DNA from: Aeromonas sp. FDAARGOS 1405
GTDB lineage: Bacteria; Pseudomonadota; Gammaproteobacteria; Enterobacterales; Aeromonadaceae
Direction of reading: 5' to 3'
NCBI RefSeq assembly: GCF_019048265.1
Contig: NZ_CP077311.1
Location: 4,456,882-4,520,881 of the forward strand
DNA length: 64,000 nucleotides
A program made the translations under genes and the position numbers. Position 1 is the first letter of the stretch. Every line of letters begins with the position of its first letter. Shown here piece after piece: positions 53,224-61,363 of this stretch. The notes beneath the pieces are model-generated. The model was not told where the DNA came from. It worked only from the letters and a program-made list of their open reading frames with translations, and searched no databases.

Positions 53224-55713
53224 TTAAGCCTTCATCACCTTGACGGCGCACTTCTTGTAATCGGTCTCTTTCGAGAGCGGATCGGTGGCGTCCAGAGTCA
53301 GCTTGTTGACCAACTGGCTCGCATCAAAGAAGGGCATGAAGACCAGTCCTTTCGGCGGACGGTTGCGACCACGGGTCTCGACACGGGTCTTCACCTCGCC
53401 ACGGCGGGAAGAGACGATCACCTCTTCACCACGGCGCACGCCGCGAGCCTTGGCATCATCTGGGTGCATAAACAGCACCGCATCCGGGAAGGCGCGATAG
53501 AGCTCGGGTACCCGACGGGTCATGGTACCGGTGTGCCAGTGTTCCAGCACGCGACCGGTGGAGAGCCACAGATCGTACTCTTTATCCGGCGACTCGGCGG
53601 CGGGCTCGAACGGCAGCGCGAAGATGACCGCCTTGCCATCGGGCTTGCCATAAAAACGTACCCCCTCGCCCGCTTTCACATAGGGGTCAAACCCTTCGCG
53701 ATAGCGCCACAGTGTCTCTTTGCCATCTACCACAGGCCAACGCAGACCGCGCGCTTCGTGGTACTGATCGAACGGCGCCAGATCGTGACCGTGGCCGCGA
53801 CCGAAAGTGGCGTACTCCTCGAACAGCCCCTTCTGGACGTAGAACCCGAAGTGTTCGGCTTCGTCGTTCAGCAGCCCCTTGCTCTGCTCTTTCGGGAACT
53901 GGTTGACCTGACCGTTGGCATAGAGCACGTCGAACAGGGTTTTGCCCTTCACTTCCGGCATTTTGGCAATCAGCTCTGCTGGCCACACTTCCTCGACCTT
54001 GAAGCGCTTGGAGAACTCCATCAGCTGCCACAAGTCGGACTTGGCCCCTTCCGGCGCTTTCACCTGCTGGTGCCAGAACTGGGTGCGGCGCTCGGCGTTG
54101 CCATAGGCCCCCTCTTTCTCTACCCACATGGCGGTGGGCAGGATGAGGTCAGCGGCCTGGGCTGTGACGGTCGGGTAAGGGTCGGAGACCACGATAAAGT
54201 TGCGCGGGTCGCGATAGCCAGGCAGGCGATCGGTATTCATGTTGGGGCCGGCCTGCATGTTGTTGTTGCACATCACCCAGTAGGCGTTGAGCTTGCCGTC
54301 CTTGAGCATGCGATCCTGCAGCACAGCGTGGTAGCCCACCTGCTCGGGAATGGTCCCCTCCGGCAGTTTCCATATCTGCTCGGCAATAGCGCGGTGCTTG
54401 GGATCGGTCACCACCATGTCGGCTGGCAGACGGTGAGCAAAGGTACCCACTTCACGGGCGGTGCCACAGGCAGAGGGCTGACCGGTCAGTGAGAAAGGAC
54501 CATTACCCGGCTCGGAGATCTTGCCGGTCAGCAGGTGGATGTTGTAGCAGAGGTTGTTGGCCCAGACGCCACGGGTATGCTGGTTGAAACCCATGGTCCA
54601 GTAAGAGACCACCTTCTTGCTTGGATCGGCATAAAGCTGTGCCAGCTTCTCGAGCTTGTCCTTGGGTACGCCAGAGAGCTTGGAGACGGACTCCAGATCG
54701 TAATCCGCCACGAACTTGGCGAATTCCTCGAAGGTCATCGGAGTGGCATCGCCGCTGTCCGGGTTCTTCGCTTTCTGCTGCAGCGGATCGGTCGGGCGCA
54801 GGCCGTAACCGATGTCGGTGACACCTTTCTTGAACACGGTGTGCTTGTTGACGAAGTCCCAGTTCACCTTGTCGTTCTGGATGATGTAGTTGGCGACATA
54901 GTTGAGGATCGCCAGATCGGTCTGGGGGGTAAAGACGATGCCGTTGTCCGCTAGTTCGAAGCTGCGGTGCTCAAAGGTCGAGAGCACGTGCACCTGCACG
55001 TCCGGGTTGGAGAGACGGCGATCAGACATCCGCGACCAGAGGATGGGGTGCATCTCGGCCATGTTGGAGCCCCACAGCACGAACGCATCGGCCTGCTCGA
55101 TATCGTCGTAGCAGCCCATCGGCTCATCCATACCGAAGGTACGCATGAAGCCGACAACCGCAGATGCCATGCAGTGGCGGGCATTGGGGTCAATGTTGTT
55201 GGAGCGGAAACCGGCCTTCATCAGCTTGGCGGCGGCATAGCCTTCCCAGACTGTCCACTGGCCGGAGCCGAACATGCCGACAGCGGTCGGCCCCTTCTCT
55301 TTGAGGGTCGCCTTGAACTTCTCGGCCATGATGTCGAACGCCTGATCCCAGCTGATGGGGGCGAAGTCGCCATCCTTGTCGAACTGGCCGTTCTTCATCC
55401 GCAGCATCGGCTGGGTCAGGCGATCCTGGCCGTACATGATCTTGGAGAGGAAGTAGCCCTTGATGCAGTTGAGGCCACGGTTGACCGGTGCATCGGGGTC
55501 GCCCTGAGTCGCCACGACCCGACCATCCTGAGAGCCCACCAGCACGGAACAGCCGGTACCGCAGAAGCGGCAGGGAGCCTTATCCCAATGGATGGCCGTC
55601 TTGTCGGTACTGGTGATGAGATTGGCTGCCAGCGTGGGGGCACTGACACCGGCCACGGCAGCGGCAGCAGCCACCGCGTTGGCCTTCATAAAGTCGCGTC
55701 GACTCAGCTTCAT
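53224..55713 (-). CDS. napA: Periplasmic nitrate reductase catalytic subunit NapA
   Basis: 829 residues (E. coli 828). A twin-arginine signal ([19 protein letters not shown]) is followed by a [4Fe-4S] cluster, [15 protein letters not shown] plus the distal Cys in GLNCIKGYF, and the molybdenum-coordinating cysteine in [17 protein letters not shown]. The MGD-binding blocks ([40 protein letters not shown]) are in order. It reduces nitrate to nitrite in the periplasm; the cofactor comes from the neighbouring moa/moe genes. The gap to napD is 101 bases and contains a partial copy of the napD 3' end. Confidence 0.97.
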   Translation of the reverse strand: MKLSRRDFMKANAVAAAAAVAGVSAPTLAANLITSTDKTAIHWDKAPCRFCGTGCSVLVGSQDGRVVATQGDPDAPVNRGLNCIKGYFLSKIMYGQDRLTQPMLRMKNGQFDKDGDFAPISWDQAFDIMAEKFKATLKEKGPTAVGMFGSGQWTVWEGYAAAKLMKAGFRSNNIDPNARHCMASAVVGFMRTFGMDEPMGCYDDIEQADAFVLWGSNMAEMHPILWSRMSDRRLSNPDVQVHVLSTFEHRSFELADNGIVFTPQTDLAILNYVANYIIQNDKVNWDFVNKHTVFKKGVTDIGYGLRPTDPLQQKAKNPDSGDATPMTFEEFAKFVADYDLESVSKLSGVPKDKLEKLAQLYADPSKKVVSYWTMGFNQHTRGVWANNLCYNIHLLTGKISEPGNGPFSLTGQPSACGTAREVGTFAHRLPADMVVTDPKHRAIAEQIWKLPEGTIPEQVGYHAVLQDRMLKDGKLNAYWVMCNNNMQAGPNMNTDRLPGYRDPRNFIVVSDPYPTVTAQAADLILPTAMWVEKEGAYGNAERRTQFWHQQVKAPEGAKSDLWQLMEFSKRFKVEEVWPAELIAKMPEVKGKTLFDVLYANGQVNQFPKEQSKGLLNDEAEHFGFYVQKGLFEEYATFGRGHGHDLAPFDQYHEARGLRWPVVDGKETLWRYREGFDPYVKAGEGVRFYGKPDGKAVIFALPFEPAAESPDKEYDLWLSTGRVLEHWHTGTMTRRVPELYRAFPDAVLFMHPDDAKARGVRRGEEVIVSSRRGEVKTRVETRGRNRPPKGLVFMPFFDASQLVNKLTLDATDPLSKETDYKKCAVKVMKA

Positions 55714-55774
55714 GGCATATCCTCACATTGCTTATCGCGTAATAGTTGTCGAATCTGTCGAACGGGAGCCAGCC

Positions 55775-55878
55775 ATCAGCGGCAGAGGGCACGCCCGGCA
55801 TCCCATCACTCTTTTCAGTGACCGCCCAGTTCATCGAACTGGTGGTAAATCAGGGCGGCAGAGAGCACGCCCGGCATC
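55775..55878. repeat. Direct repeat: napD 3' end duplicated into the napD-napA spacer
   Basis: Two copies of a roughly 28-base unit (GCGGCAGAG[G/A]GCACG followed by CCCGGCATC): 55775-55802 in the spacer and 55849-55878 inside napD, 74-76 bases apart, with one substitution and a 2-base difference near one end. The copy in the spacer is not part of a recognised gene. Confidence 0.7.
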
Positions 55879-56102
55879 GCCTGTATCGCATCAATGGCCG
55901 CCATGATCGGCCGCTGGCTCGGACCTTCCAGGGTCACGACCAGCTTGCCCTCGTCACTGACGGCGTGGATCTCGGCCCCTTCAAGGGCGCCAATCTGCCC
56001 GGCGAGCTGATGGCGCAAAGGGGGCTGGGTCAGCACCACCAGACTCGATACATGGAACTCCTTATCGATTGTGGCTTCTGTGTCACACGGCTTCTGACTC
56101 AT
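55815..56102 (-). CDS. napD: NapA signal-binding chaperone NapD
   Basis: 95 residues, ferredoxin-like fold: HVSSLVVLTQPPLRHQLAGQI, LEGAEIHAVSDEGKLVVTLEG and IQAMPGVLSAALIYHQF. It binds the NapA twin-arginine signal and helps cofactor loading before export. The ATG at 56102 overlaps the napF stop (ATGA). The frame stays open upstream but overlaps napF in another frame. Confidence 0.94.
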   Translation of the reverse strand: MSQKPCDTEATIDKEFHVSSLVVLTQPPLRHQLAGQIGALEGAEIHAVSDEGKLVVTLEGPSQRPIMAAIDAIQAMPGVLSAALIYHQFDELGGH

Positions 56103-56641
56103 TCTGACTCCTGCTTGAGGGTGGGCTGACTCGCACCACCGGATGGGGCGGCTCGCCCGTCGACCTTGATGCTGCCAACCGGACAATCCTGCACACAGGC
56201 GCCGCAGCCGTTACAGCGATCCGGCTCGACCGTCGGGGTGGGCACGCACCCCAGCACCGGAATAAAGCGAATGGCATTGGGCTCGCAGCTGTCCTGACAG
56301 CGCTGGCAGAACACCTGACCATTGGCCAGACAGTTGGCTTCGATATGGGCCTTATAGTGCCAGGGGGACTCGCTGGTCAGGCGAAACAGGGGCACCTTGC
56401 AGACCGTGACGCACTCGGTGCAGAAGGTGCACTCGCCACGCTGGAAATCGACCACCGGAAAACCGCCCTCGCCATTCACCAGGATCTGCTCCGGACAGGC
56501 GGCCAGACAATCCCCGCAGCGGGTGCAGTCGGCGACAAATGCCGACCAGTTGACTGACCAGGGCAACTGCACCGGCGGTTCGGCGGTTCTCAGCCGCCCC
56601 CGGAACAGGCCGCGGCGGGCAAGATCGATCTCATCCGGCAT
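56099..56641 (-). CDS. napF: Ferredoxin-type assembly protein NapF
   Basis: 180 residues with four cysteine clusters: CTRCGDCLAACP, CTFCTECVTVCK, CQRCQDSCEPN and CNGCGACVQDCP. It is a cytoplasmic Fe-S protein that helps load iron-sulfur clusters into NapA. AGGAG lies 7 bases before the ATG at 56641. It is the first gene of napFDAGHBC. Confidence 0.95.
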   Translation of the reverse strand: MPDEIDLARRGLFRGRLRTAEPPVQLPWSVNWSAFVADCTRCGDCLAACPEQILVNGEGGFPVVDFQRGECTFCTECVTVCKVPLFRLTSESPWHYKAHIEANCLANGQVFCQRCQDSCEPNAIRFIPVLGCVPTPTVEPDRCNGCGACVQDCPVGSIKVDGRAAPSGGASQPTLKQESE

Positions 56642-56704
56642 GTTGACTCCTGTTCTGGTGAAGAAGGGGACAGTGCGAGTCCATGATTGGCATTCTTGAT
56701 ACCA

Positions 56705-56794
56705 ATTATAAGAGTGGGTGTATATTGCGGCCCTGACAAGGTAAGGGATATACCACCAGGGAGATAAACAGGGGGGATTCTTGCGCCAGATCAA
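56705..56794 (-). promoter_or_regulatory. Candidate nap promoter with -10 and possible FNR site
   Basis: A perfect TATAAT (56705-56710, minus strand) lies about 65 bases before the napF start, with no good -35, which fits an activator-dependent promoter. TTGATCTGGCGCAA (56781-56794) has a full left FNR half-site (TTGAT) and a degraded right one; its centre is about 90 bases from the expected start, further than usual. NarP heptamer pairs could not be assigned with confidence. Confidence 0.4.
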
Positions 56795-56810
56795 AGCCTT
56801 GCAGCGCAAT

Positions 56811-56842
56811 AAAAATGGAGGTATCGGTTAAAATACCTCCAT
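56811..56842 (-). terminator. Rho-independent terminator of moaA
   Basis: ATGGAGGTAT/ATACCTCCAT, a 10-bp perfect stem, followed by TTTTTATT on the minus strand, about 40 bases past the moaA stop and just before the nap promoter region. Confidence 0.82.
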
Positions 56843-56880
56843 GTGAGGATTGCTATTTAATCGCTGGCGATTTTTTGCGG

Positions 56881-57876
56881 TTATCCGCCGATCGAGGCGA
56901 GATGAGGAGTGATGCCGGCATTGCCCTCATGGAGACGATGGGTGGCACTCTTGCCCGCCAGTGCCGCGCGAATGCGCTGTTGCAGCTCATCAGATTGCCC
57001 ATCTGCACCGAGCAGATCCCGCAGGTCAATGCCGTTGTCGCCAAACAGGCAAAGATGCAGCTTCCCCAGCGAGGAGACCCGCAGCCGGTTGCAACCGGCA
57101 CAGAAATCCTTGCTGTAGGGCATGATAAGCCCCACCCCACCCTGCGATTCCGGATGCATGAATACCTGCGCCGGACCGTCATCCGTGCCCCGCAACTGCT
57201 GCACCCAGCCGCTCTCCAGCAAGCGCTGTTTAATCTGTTCGCCGCTGACATGGTGGTCACGAAACAGGGTATCCATTTCGCCGGTCTGCATCAGTTCGAT
57301 AAAGCGCAACTCGATGGGCTTGTGCCTGATCCAGCCCAGAAAGGCATCAAGCTGGTAGTCGTTGAGCCCCTTGAGCAGCACCGCATTAATCTTCACCGAT
57401 TTGAAACCGGCGGCCAGTGCCGCTTCGATCCCCTCCATCACCTCCGCCAGCTTGTTCTCACCGGTGATCTGGTGAAACTGGCGCGGGTCGAGACTGTCGA
57501 CACTGACATTCAGCGCGTTGAGTCCGGCATCAAACCACTCCTGGGCCCGCTCCTTGAGGCGATAGCCGTTGGTAGTCATGGCGACCTTCTCGATACCCGG
57601 GGTAGAGGCAATCACCCTGACGATCTCGGTGAAATCGCGGCGCAGGGAGGGCTCGCCCCCCGTGATGCGCACCTTGCGGGTGCCCATGGCGGCAAAACCG
57701 CTGACCACACGGCGGATCTCGTCAATCGAGAGAAAGGGTTGACGCCCCGCTTTGTGACCTTCGAGGGGGCGATAGCCGTCAGGCAGGCAATAGGTGCAAC
57801 GGAAATTGCACACATCGGTCACTGACAGACGCAAATAGTAAAAACGACGGGAAAAACCATCTTCAAGTGGCAACAT
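56881..57876 (-). CDS. moaA: GTP 3',8-cyclase MoaA
   Basis: 331 residues. The radical-SAM cluster motif is CNFRCTYC in [18 protein letters not shown], with [13 protein letters not shown] after it, and the second cluster uses [18 protein letters not shown]. The conserved terminal GG is present (HLASIGG). It starts molybdopterin synthesis from GTP. It starts at the ATG at 57876 (AAAGGTGTTT before it), close to the E. coli MoaA length. It is separate from moaBCDE and lies between nap and narQP, with its own riboswitch and terminator. Confidence 0.95.
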   Translation of the reverse strand: MLPLEDGFSRRFYYLRLSVTDVCNFRCTYCLPDGYRPLEGHKAGRQPFLSIDEIRRVVSGFAAMGTRKVRITGGEPSLRRDFTEIVRVIASTPGIEKVAMTTNGYRLKERAQEWFDAGLNALNVSVDSLDPRQFHQITGENKLAEVMEGIEAALAAGFKSVKINAVLLKGLNDYQLDAFLGWIRHKPIELRFIELMQTGEMDTLFRDHHVSGEQIKQRLLESGWVQQLRGTDDGPAQVFMHPESQGGVGLIMPYSKDFCAGCNRLRVSSLGKLHLCLFGDNGIDLRDLLGADGQSDELQQRIRAALAGKSATHRLHEGNAGITPHLASIGG

Positions 57877-57879
57877 AAA

Positions 57880-57995
57880 CACCTTTCCAAATACGGGAGG
57901 CCAGGGCATTTCTTTCCTGACCCTTACAGCTCGAACGTCGGCTGACGGCTGGTTTCCCCCTATCGCTAGGACTTAGGCAAAACCGCTCGGAGTTC
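57880..57995 (-). promoter_or_regulatory. Moco (molybdenum cofactor) riboswitch motif of moaA
   Basis: The minus strand upstream of moaA carries segments I recall from the Moco RNA motif: CTCCGAGCGGTTTTGCC (near 57990), GGGGGAAACCAGCCG, GTCAGGAAA-like, and GCCTCCCGTATTTGGAAAGG directly before the start. The last block is close to what I recall of the E. coli moaA leader. It would tune MoaA to cofactor levels. I cannot fold it here. Confidence 0.85.
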
Positions 57996-58082
57996 ATCTA
58001 GTTTTTCGATGCTAACACAAGTTGGAGTACACTCCCACGCATCTTGCGGGGTCCTTATCACTATTCAGAGGTGCGCATCAGT

Positions 58083-59795
58083 ATGGGAAAACGGTTCAGG
58101 GTCCATTCGGTCAGCAGTGCCATTGGTCGCGCCATGGTGTTGATCCTCTTCATGGCCAGCCTGATCGCGCTGGTCGCCATGGTCACCCTCTTCTACTCGG
58201 TACCCGATGCCAAGGCGATCAACCTCTCCGGTTCGCTGCGGATGCAGGCCTACCGGATGGCCTACGAAATCGAGCGGGGCGACAGCGTGCTGGGACGCCT
58301 CTCCCAGTTTGAAGAGACCCTGCACGCCGAAGAGCTGCAGGAGACCCAGCGCTGGATCACGCCTGCCTCCCTGCGCCGCACCTATGGCGAAGTGCTCAGC
58401 CAGTGGCAGGTGATGCGCCAGCACATCGAGGATCGCACCCCCAGACGGTACACCGATAATACCGAGCAGTTTGTGGCGGCCATCGACAATTTCGTCAATC
58501 AGATGCAGTACCACGTGGAATTCAAGGTGAGGATGCTGGCGCTTGCGGAGGGGCTCGGCCTGCTGGCCATCATCACCATCGCCTGGTTCACGGTGCGCTT
58601 CACCCGTCAGCAGGTGGTCGCCCCCCTCAACCAGCTGGTCTACTGTGCCCGCCAGATCCAGCGGCAGGATTTCGATCTTAAGCTGCCCGCCCACGGCGAA
58701 AACGAGCTGGGGGAGCTCTCGCGCGCCTTCGTCACCATGGCAGACGAGCTGGGCAAGCTCTATCGGGAGCTGGAAAACAAGGTGGAAGAGAAAACCGCCA
58801 AGCTGCAACAGGCCAACGACACGCTCTCGTTTCTCTACTCGACCGCCCAGAAGCTGCACGCCGCCCCGCTCAGTACCCGCACCCTCATCAAACTGCTGGA
58901 CCGCGCCGCCGCCCACCAGCATATCGACCATATCCGGCTGACCCGCTTCGAGCACAATGCCATGCCGGTCTACATCTCTGGGCGCACCGGCTGGCCCGGC
59001 GATCTCGATGCGGTGGCCAGCTTTTATCTGCAGATGGATGAGCAGGAGTTCGGCCGCCTCGACATCATCAGCCAACACCCCATCGATGAGCGGTTGATTA
59101 AAAACTTCACCATGCTGCTGGCTCAGGTGCTGCACAAAGACCAGACCCTGCTGCAACAGCAGCGACTGCTGCTAATGGAGGAGCGGGCGGTGATCGCCCG
59201 CGAGCTGCACGACTCGCTGGCGCAGGCCCTCTCTTATCTCAAGATCCAGTCCACCCTGCTCAAGCGCTCTTACGCCAAGGGGCAACATGACAAGGCGCAG
59301 GAGGCGATGCAGCAGATCGACGAGGGGCTTAGCAATGCCTATACCCAGTTGCGCGAACTGCTCGGCACCTTCCGTCTCACCATTGGCGATGCCAATCTGG
59401 GGGAAGCGATCCGCGTCATGCTTGATCAACTGCAGCCTCAGACCCAGGCCGAAATCCGGTTCCATTACGGACTGGCCGACAATGACCTGGAGGCGGGCCA
59501 GCATATCCACATTTTGCAGCTGATCCGTGAGGCAGTGCTCAATGCCATCAAACATGCCAACGCGCAAGTGATTGATGTTAGCTGTGAGACCCTCGCCAGT
59601 GGTAACATTGAGGTTCAGATTTCAGATGACGGTGTCGGGATCGGACTCGCCAGCTCGGCGATCAACCATTACGGGTTGAGCATCATGAACGAGCGAGCAA
59701 GCAAACTGCATGGACTGTTGACCATCAGCGAACAGCAGCCACAAGGCACCCGCGTGCATCTGACCTTTCCCACCAGTCTAACGAGAGACGCCTGA
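58083..59795 (+). CDS. narQ: Nitrate/nitrite sensor histidine kinase NarQ
   Basis: 570 residues (E. coli NarQ 566, NarX 598). Two membrane helices flank a periplasmic sensor with the P-box DAKAINLSGSLRMQAYR at 42-58, which binds nitrate through conserved Arg. Then HAMP, a signalling helix region, a GAF-like linker, and the HisKA_3 domain with RELHDSLAQALSYLKIQ (phospho-His) and a HATPase domain near the end. It overlaps narP at its stop (TGATG). The start ATG at 58083 gives this length; a GTG at 58071 adds four residues. It is divergent from moaA. Confidence 0.93.
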   Translation: MGKRFRVHSVSSAIGRAMVLILFMASLIALVAMVTLFYSVPDAKAINLSGSLRMQAYRMAYEIERGDSVLGRLSQFEETLHAEELQETQRWITPASLRRTYGEVLSQWQVMRQHIEDRTPRRYTDNTEQFVAAIDNFVNQMQYHVEFKVRMLALAEGLGLLAIITIAWFTVRFTRQQVVAPLNQLVYCARQIQRQDFDLKLPAHGENELGELSRAFVTMADELGKLYRELENKVEEKTAKLQQANDTLSFLYSTAQKLHAAPLSTRTLIKLLDRAAAHQHIDHIRLTRFEHNAMPVYISGRTGWPGDLDAVASFYLQMDEQEFGRLDIISQHPIDERLIKNFTMLLAQVLHKDQTLLQQQRLLLMEERAVIARELHDSLAQALSYLKIQSTLLKRSYAKGQHDKAQEAMQQIDEGLSNAYTQLRELLGTFRLTIGDANLGEAIRVMLDQLQPQTQAEIRFHYGLADNDLEAGQHIHILQLIREAVLNAIKHANAQVIDVSCETLASGNIEVQISDDGVGIGLASSAINHYGLSIMNERASKLHGLLTISEQQPQGTRVHLTFPTSLTRDA

Positions 59796-60433
59796 TGGAC
59801 GAGATGAAATACACTGTTCTGGTCGTAGACGACCATCCCCTCATGCGCAAAGGGATTGTGCAGCTGCTGGCTCTGGAAGATAACATGGAAGTGACCGGTG
59901 AAGCCTCCAACGGCACAGACGCCGTGGCACTGGCCAAAGAGTCCGAGCCGGATCTGATCCTGCTCGATCTCAACATGAAGGGGCTCTCCGGCCTCGACAC
60001 CCTCAAGGCGCTGCGCGCTGAGGAGATCACCTCCCGGGTAGTGATCCTCACCGTATCCGATGCCCGTCAGGATGTGGTGGCCCTGCTCAAGGCGGGTGCC
60101 GATGGCTACCTGCTCAAGGATACCGAGCCTGACCTGCTGCTGGCCCAACTGGCAGACGTGATGACCGGCAAGCAGATCCTGAGCGAACCGCTGCGCCCCT
60201 ATCTCGAAAACATCTACGAGCTGGATCACCTGCAGCAGAAGCTGGAAAGCTTAACGCGTCGCGAAATGCAAATCCTGCGCGAAATTGCAAAAGGCCTCTC
60301 CAACAAACAGGTCGCCTCGGTACTCCATATCTCCGAGGGAACGGTCAAGGTTCACGTGAAGAGCCTGCTGAAGAAACTCGAGGCGCAAAGCCGCGTGGAA
60401 GCGGCTGTCATGTATCTGGAGCAGCGCAACTAA
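59795..60433 (+). CDS. narP: Nitrate/nitrite response regulator NarP
   Basis: 212 residues. The receiver domain has acidic residues in LVVDDHPLMRKG and the phosphorylated Asp in LILLDLNMKGLSG, followed by a C-terminal LuxR-type HTH (LTREMQILREIAKGLSNKQVA pattern; SLTRREMQILREIAKG). The C-terminal region matches NarP more than NarL by eye. It would activate the nap operon, which is close by on the other strand. Start overlaps the narQ stop. A terminator follows. Confidence 0.92.
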   Translation: MDEMKYTVLVVDDHPLMRKGIVQLLALEDNMEVTGEASNGTDAVALAKESEPDLILLDLNMKGLSGLDTLKALRAEEITSRVVILTVSDARQDVVALLKAGADGYLLKDTEPDLLLAQLADVMTGKQILSEPLRPYLENIYELDHLQQKLESLTRREMQILREIAKGLSNKQVASVLHISEGTVKVHVKSLLKKLEAQSRVEAAVMYLEQRN

Positions 60434-60450
60434 GCGCCCTCAACCGCCCG

Positions 60451-60476
60451 AAAAGCCACCCTCCGGTGGCTTTTTT
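60451..60476 (+). terminator. Terminator of narQP
   Basis: AAAAGCCACC/GGTGGCTTTT hairpin with a CTCC loop followed by TT, 18 bases past the narP stop. Confidence 0.88.
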
Positions 60477-60536
60477 CATTCTCTGGCACAGTCGCTGCAT
60501 TGTCATATTCAGCAACTACTCAATGGAGGATGGAAC

Positions 60537-61112
60537 ATGAAACTACAACCTTTGGCACTGTTCCCCTTGCCTTCCCACATACTGCCGGGCGGCAAGCTTC
60601 CTCTGCGTCTGTTCGAGCCACGCCACCTGCAGATGCTCAAGGAGTCATTCATCAACGATCAGGGCTTTGGCATCGTGATGGAAGAGTCGACCACCTCGGG
60701 ACAATCCGGCCGCATTCTGCCGGTGGGCACCCGGGTCAAGGTGACTGACTTCTACACCCTCAATGATGGCCTGCTGGGGGTGACGGTGCTAGGACTGGAG
60801 CGCTTCTGTATCCACGAGATGGAAACAGACGAGATGGGCCTGCGCCGCGCCAAGGTGGAGATGCTGCCCAACTGGCCGAGCACCCACTCCGATTTCAACG
60901 ACAAGCTGCTGGTCAATCGCCTGCGGGAAGTGTTCGAGCAGTATCCGGAGCTTGATGAACTCTATCCGGACAAACGCTTTGAAGATGCCGCCTGGCTCTG
61001 CCAACGCTGGCTCGAGATATTGCCGATGCCGATTTATGAAAAGCAGATGCTGATTGCCAAACAAAACAGCGAAGCGGCCCGTAAATTTCTGCATCGCCTG
61101 ATTTCACAATGA
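60537..61112 (+). CDS. LON substrate-binding-domain protein
   Basis: 191 residues consisting of the Lon N-terminal (PUA-like) domain alone: LFPLPSHILPGGKLPLRLFE, FGIVMEES, GTRVKVTDFYTL, and helical C-terminus (AAWLCQRWLEILPMPIYEKQ). It has no AAA+ or protease domain. Family members may act as adaptors or have unknown roles in proteostasis. GGAGGATGG lies 9 bases before the ATG. It is followed by an AT-rich, structured region that may encode a small RNA. Confidence 0.88.
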   Translation: MKLQPLALFPLPSHILPGGKLPLRLFEPRHLQMLKESFINDQGFGIVMEESTTSGQSGRILPVGTRVKVTDFYTLNDGLLGVTVLGLERFCIHEMETDEMGLRRAKVEMLPNWPSTHSDFNDKLLVNRLREVFEQYPELDELYPDKRFEDAAWLCQRWLEILPMPIYEKQMLIAKQNSEAARKFLHRLISQ

Positions 61113-61125
61113 CAAAAACAGCGTT

Positions 61126-61173
61126 GCAAAATGCAATTATTCCAAGAATGAAAATTTGAAATTCGCATTTTGC
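61126..61173. repeat. Inverted repeat after the LON-domain gene
   Basis: GCAAAATGC (61126-61134) and GCATTTTGC (61165-61173) are perfect inverted arms with a 30-base AT-rich loop. No T tract follows. It may be a weak hairpin in the mRNA 3' region. Confidence 0.5.
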
Positions 61174-61286
61174 GAGTAAGTAGGAACGCAGAACGCCATA
61201 ACAAGAGAGAGCCGCTGCGCTGAACGGCCAAAATTGAACACAAAAGAGTCCCAAGAAAGTTGGCACAGATTTTTCATGTAGATTGA

Positions 61287-61363
61287 TACAACCCGATTTA
61301 TCCCGTGCTCTCTTCAGTATTTGCTGAAGAACTGGTCAACCCACAAAGTTGACCATTTTTTTT
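61287..61363 (+). ncRNA. Candidate small RNA with strong terminator
   Basis: Two hairpins occur in order: CTTCAG/CTGAAG (about 61312-61329) and GGTCAAC/GTTGACC (61334-61354) with a 7-base loop, followed by eight T (61356-61363), which is a textbook terminator on the plus strand. The LON gene ends 220 bases upstream and the downstream kinase gene is on the opposite strand, so the terminator serves either a long 3' UTR or an independent RNA. Upstream, TTGGCACAGATTTTTCA (61260-61276) resembles a sigma-54 promoter, except that the -12 element is TTTC and not TTGC. Confidence 0.45.
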
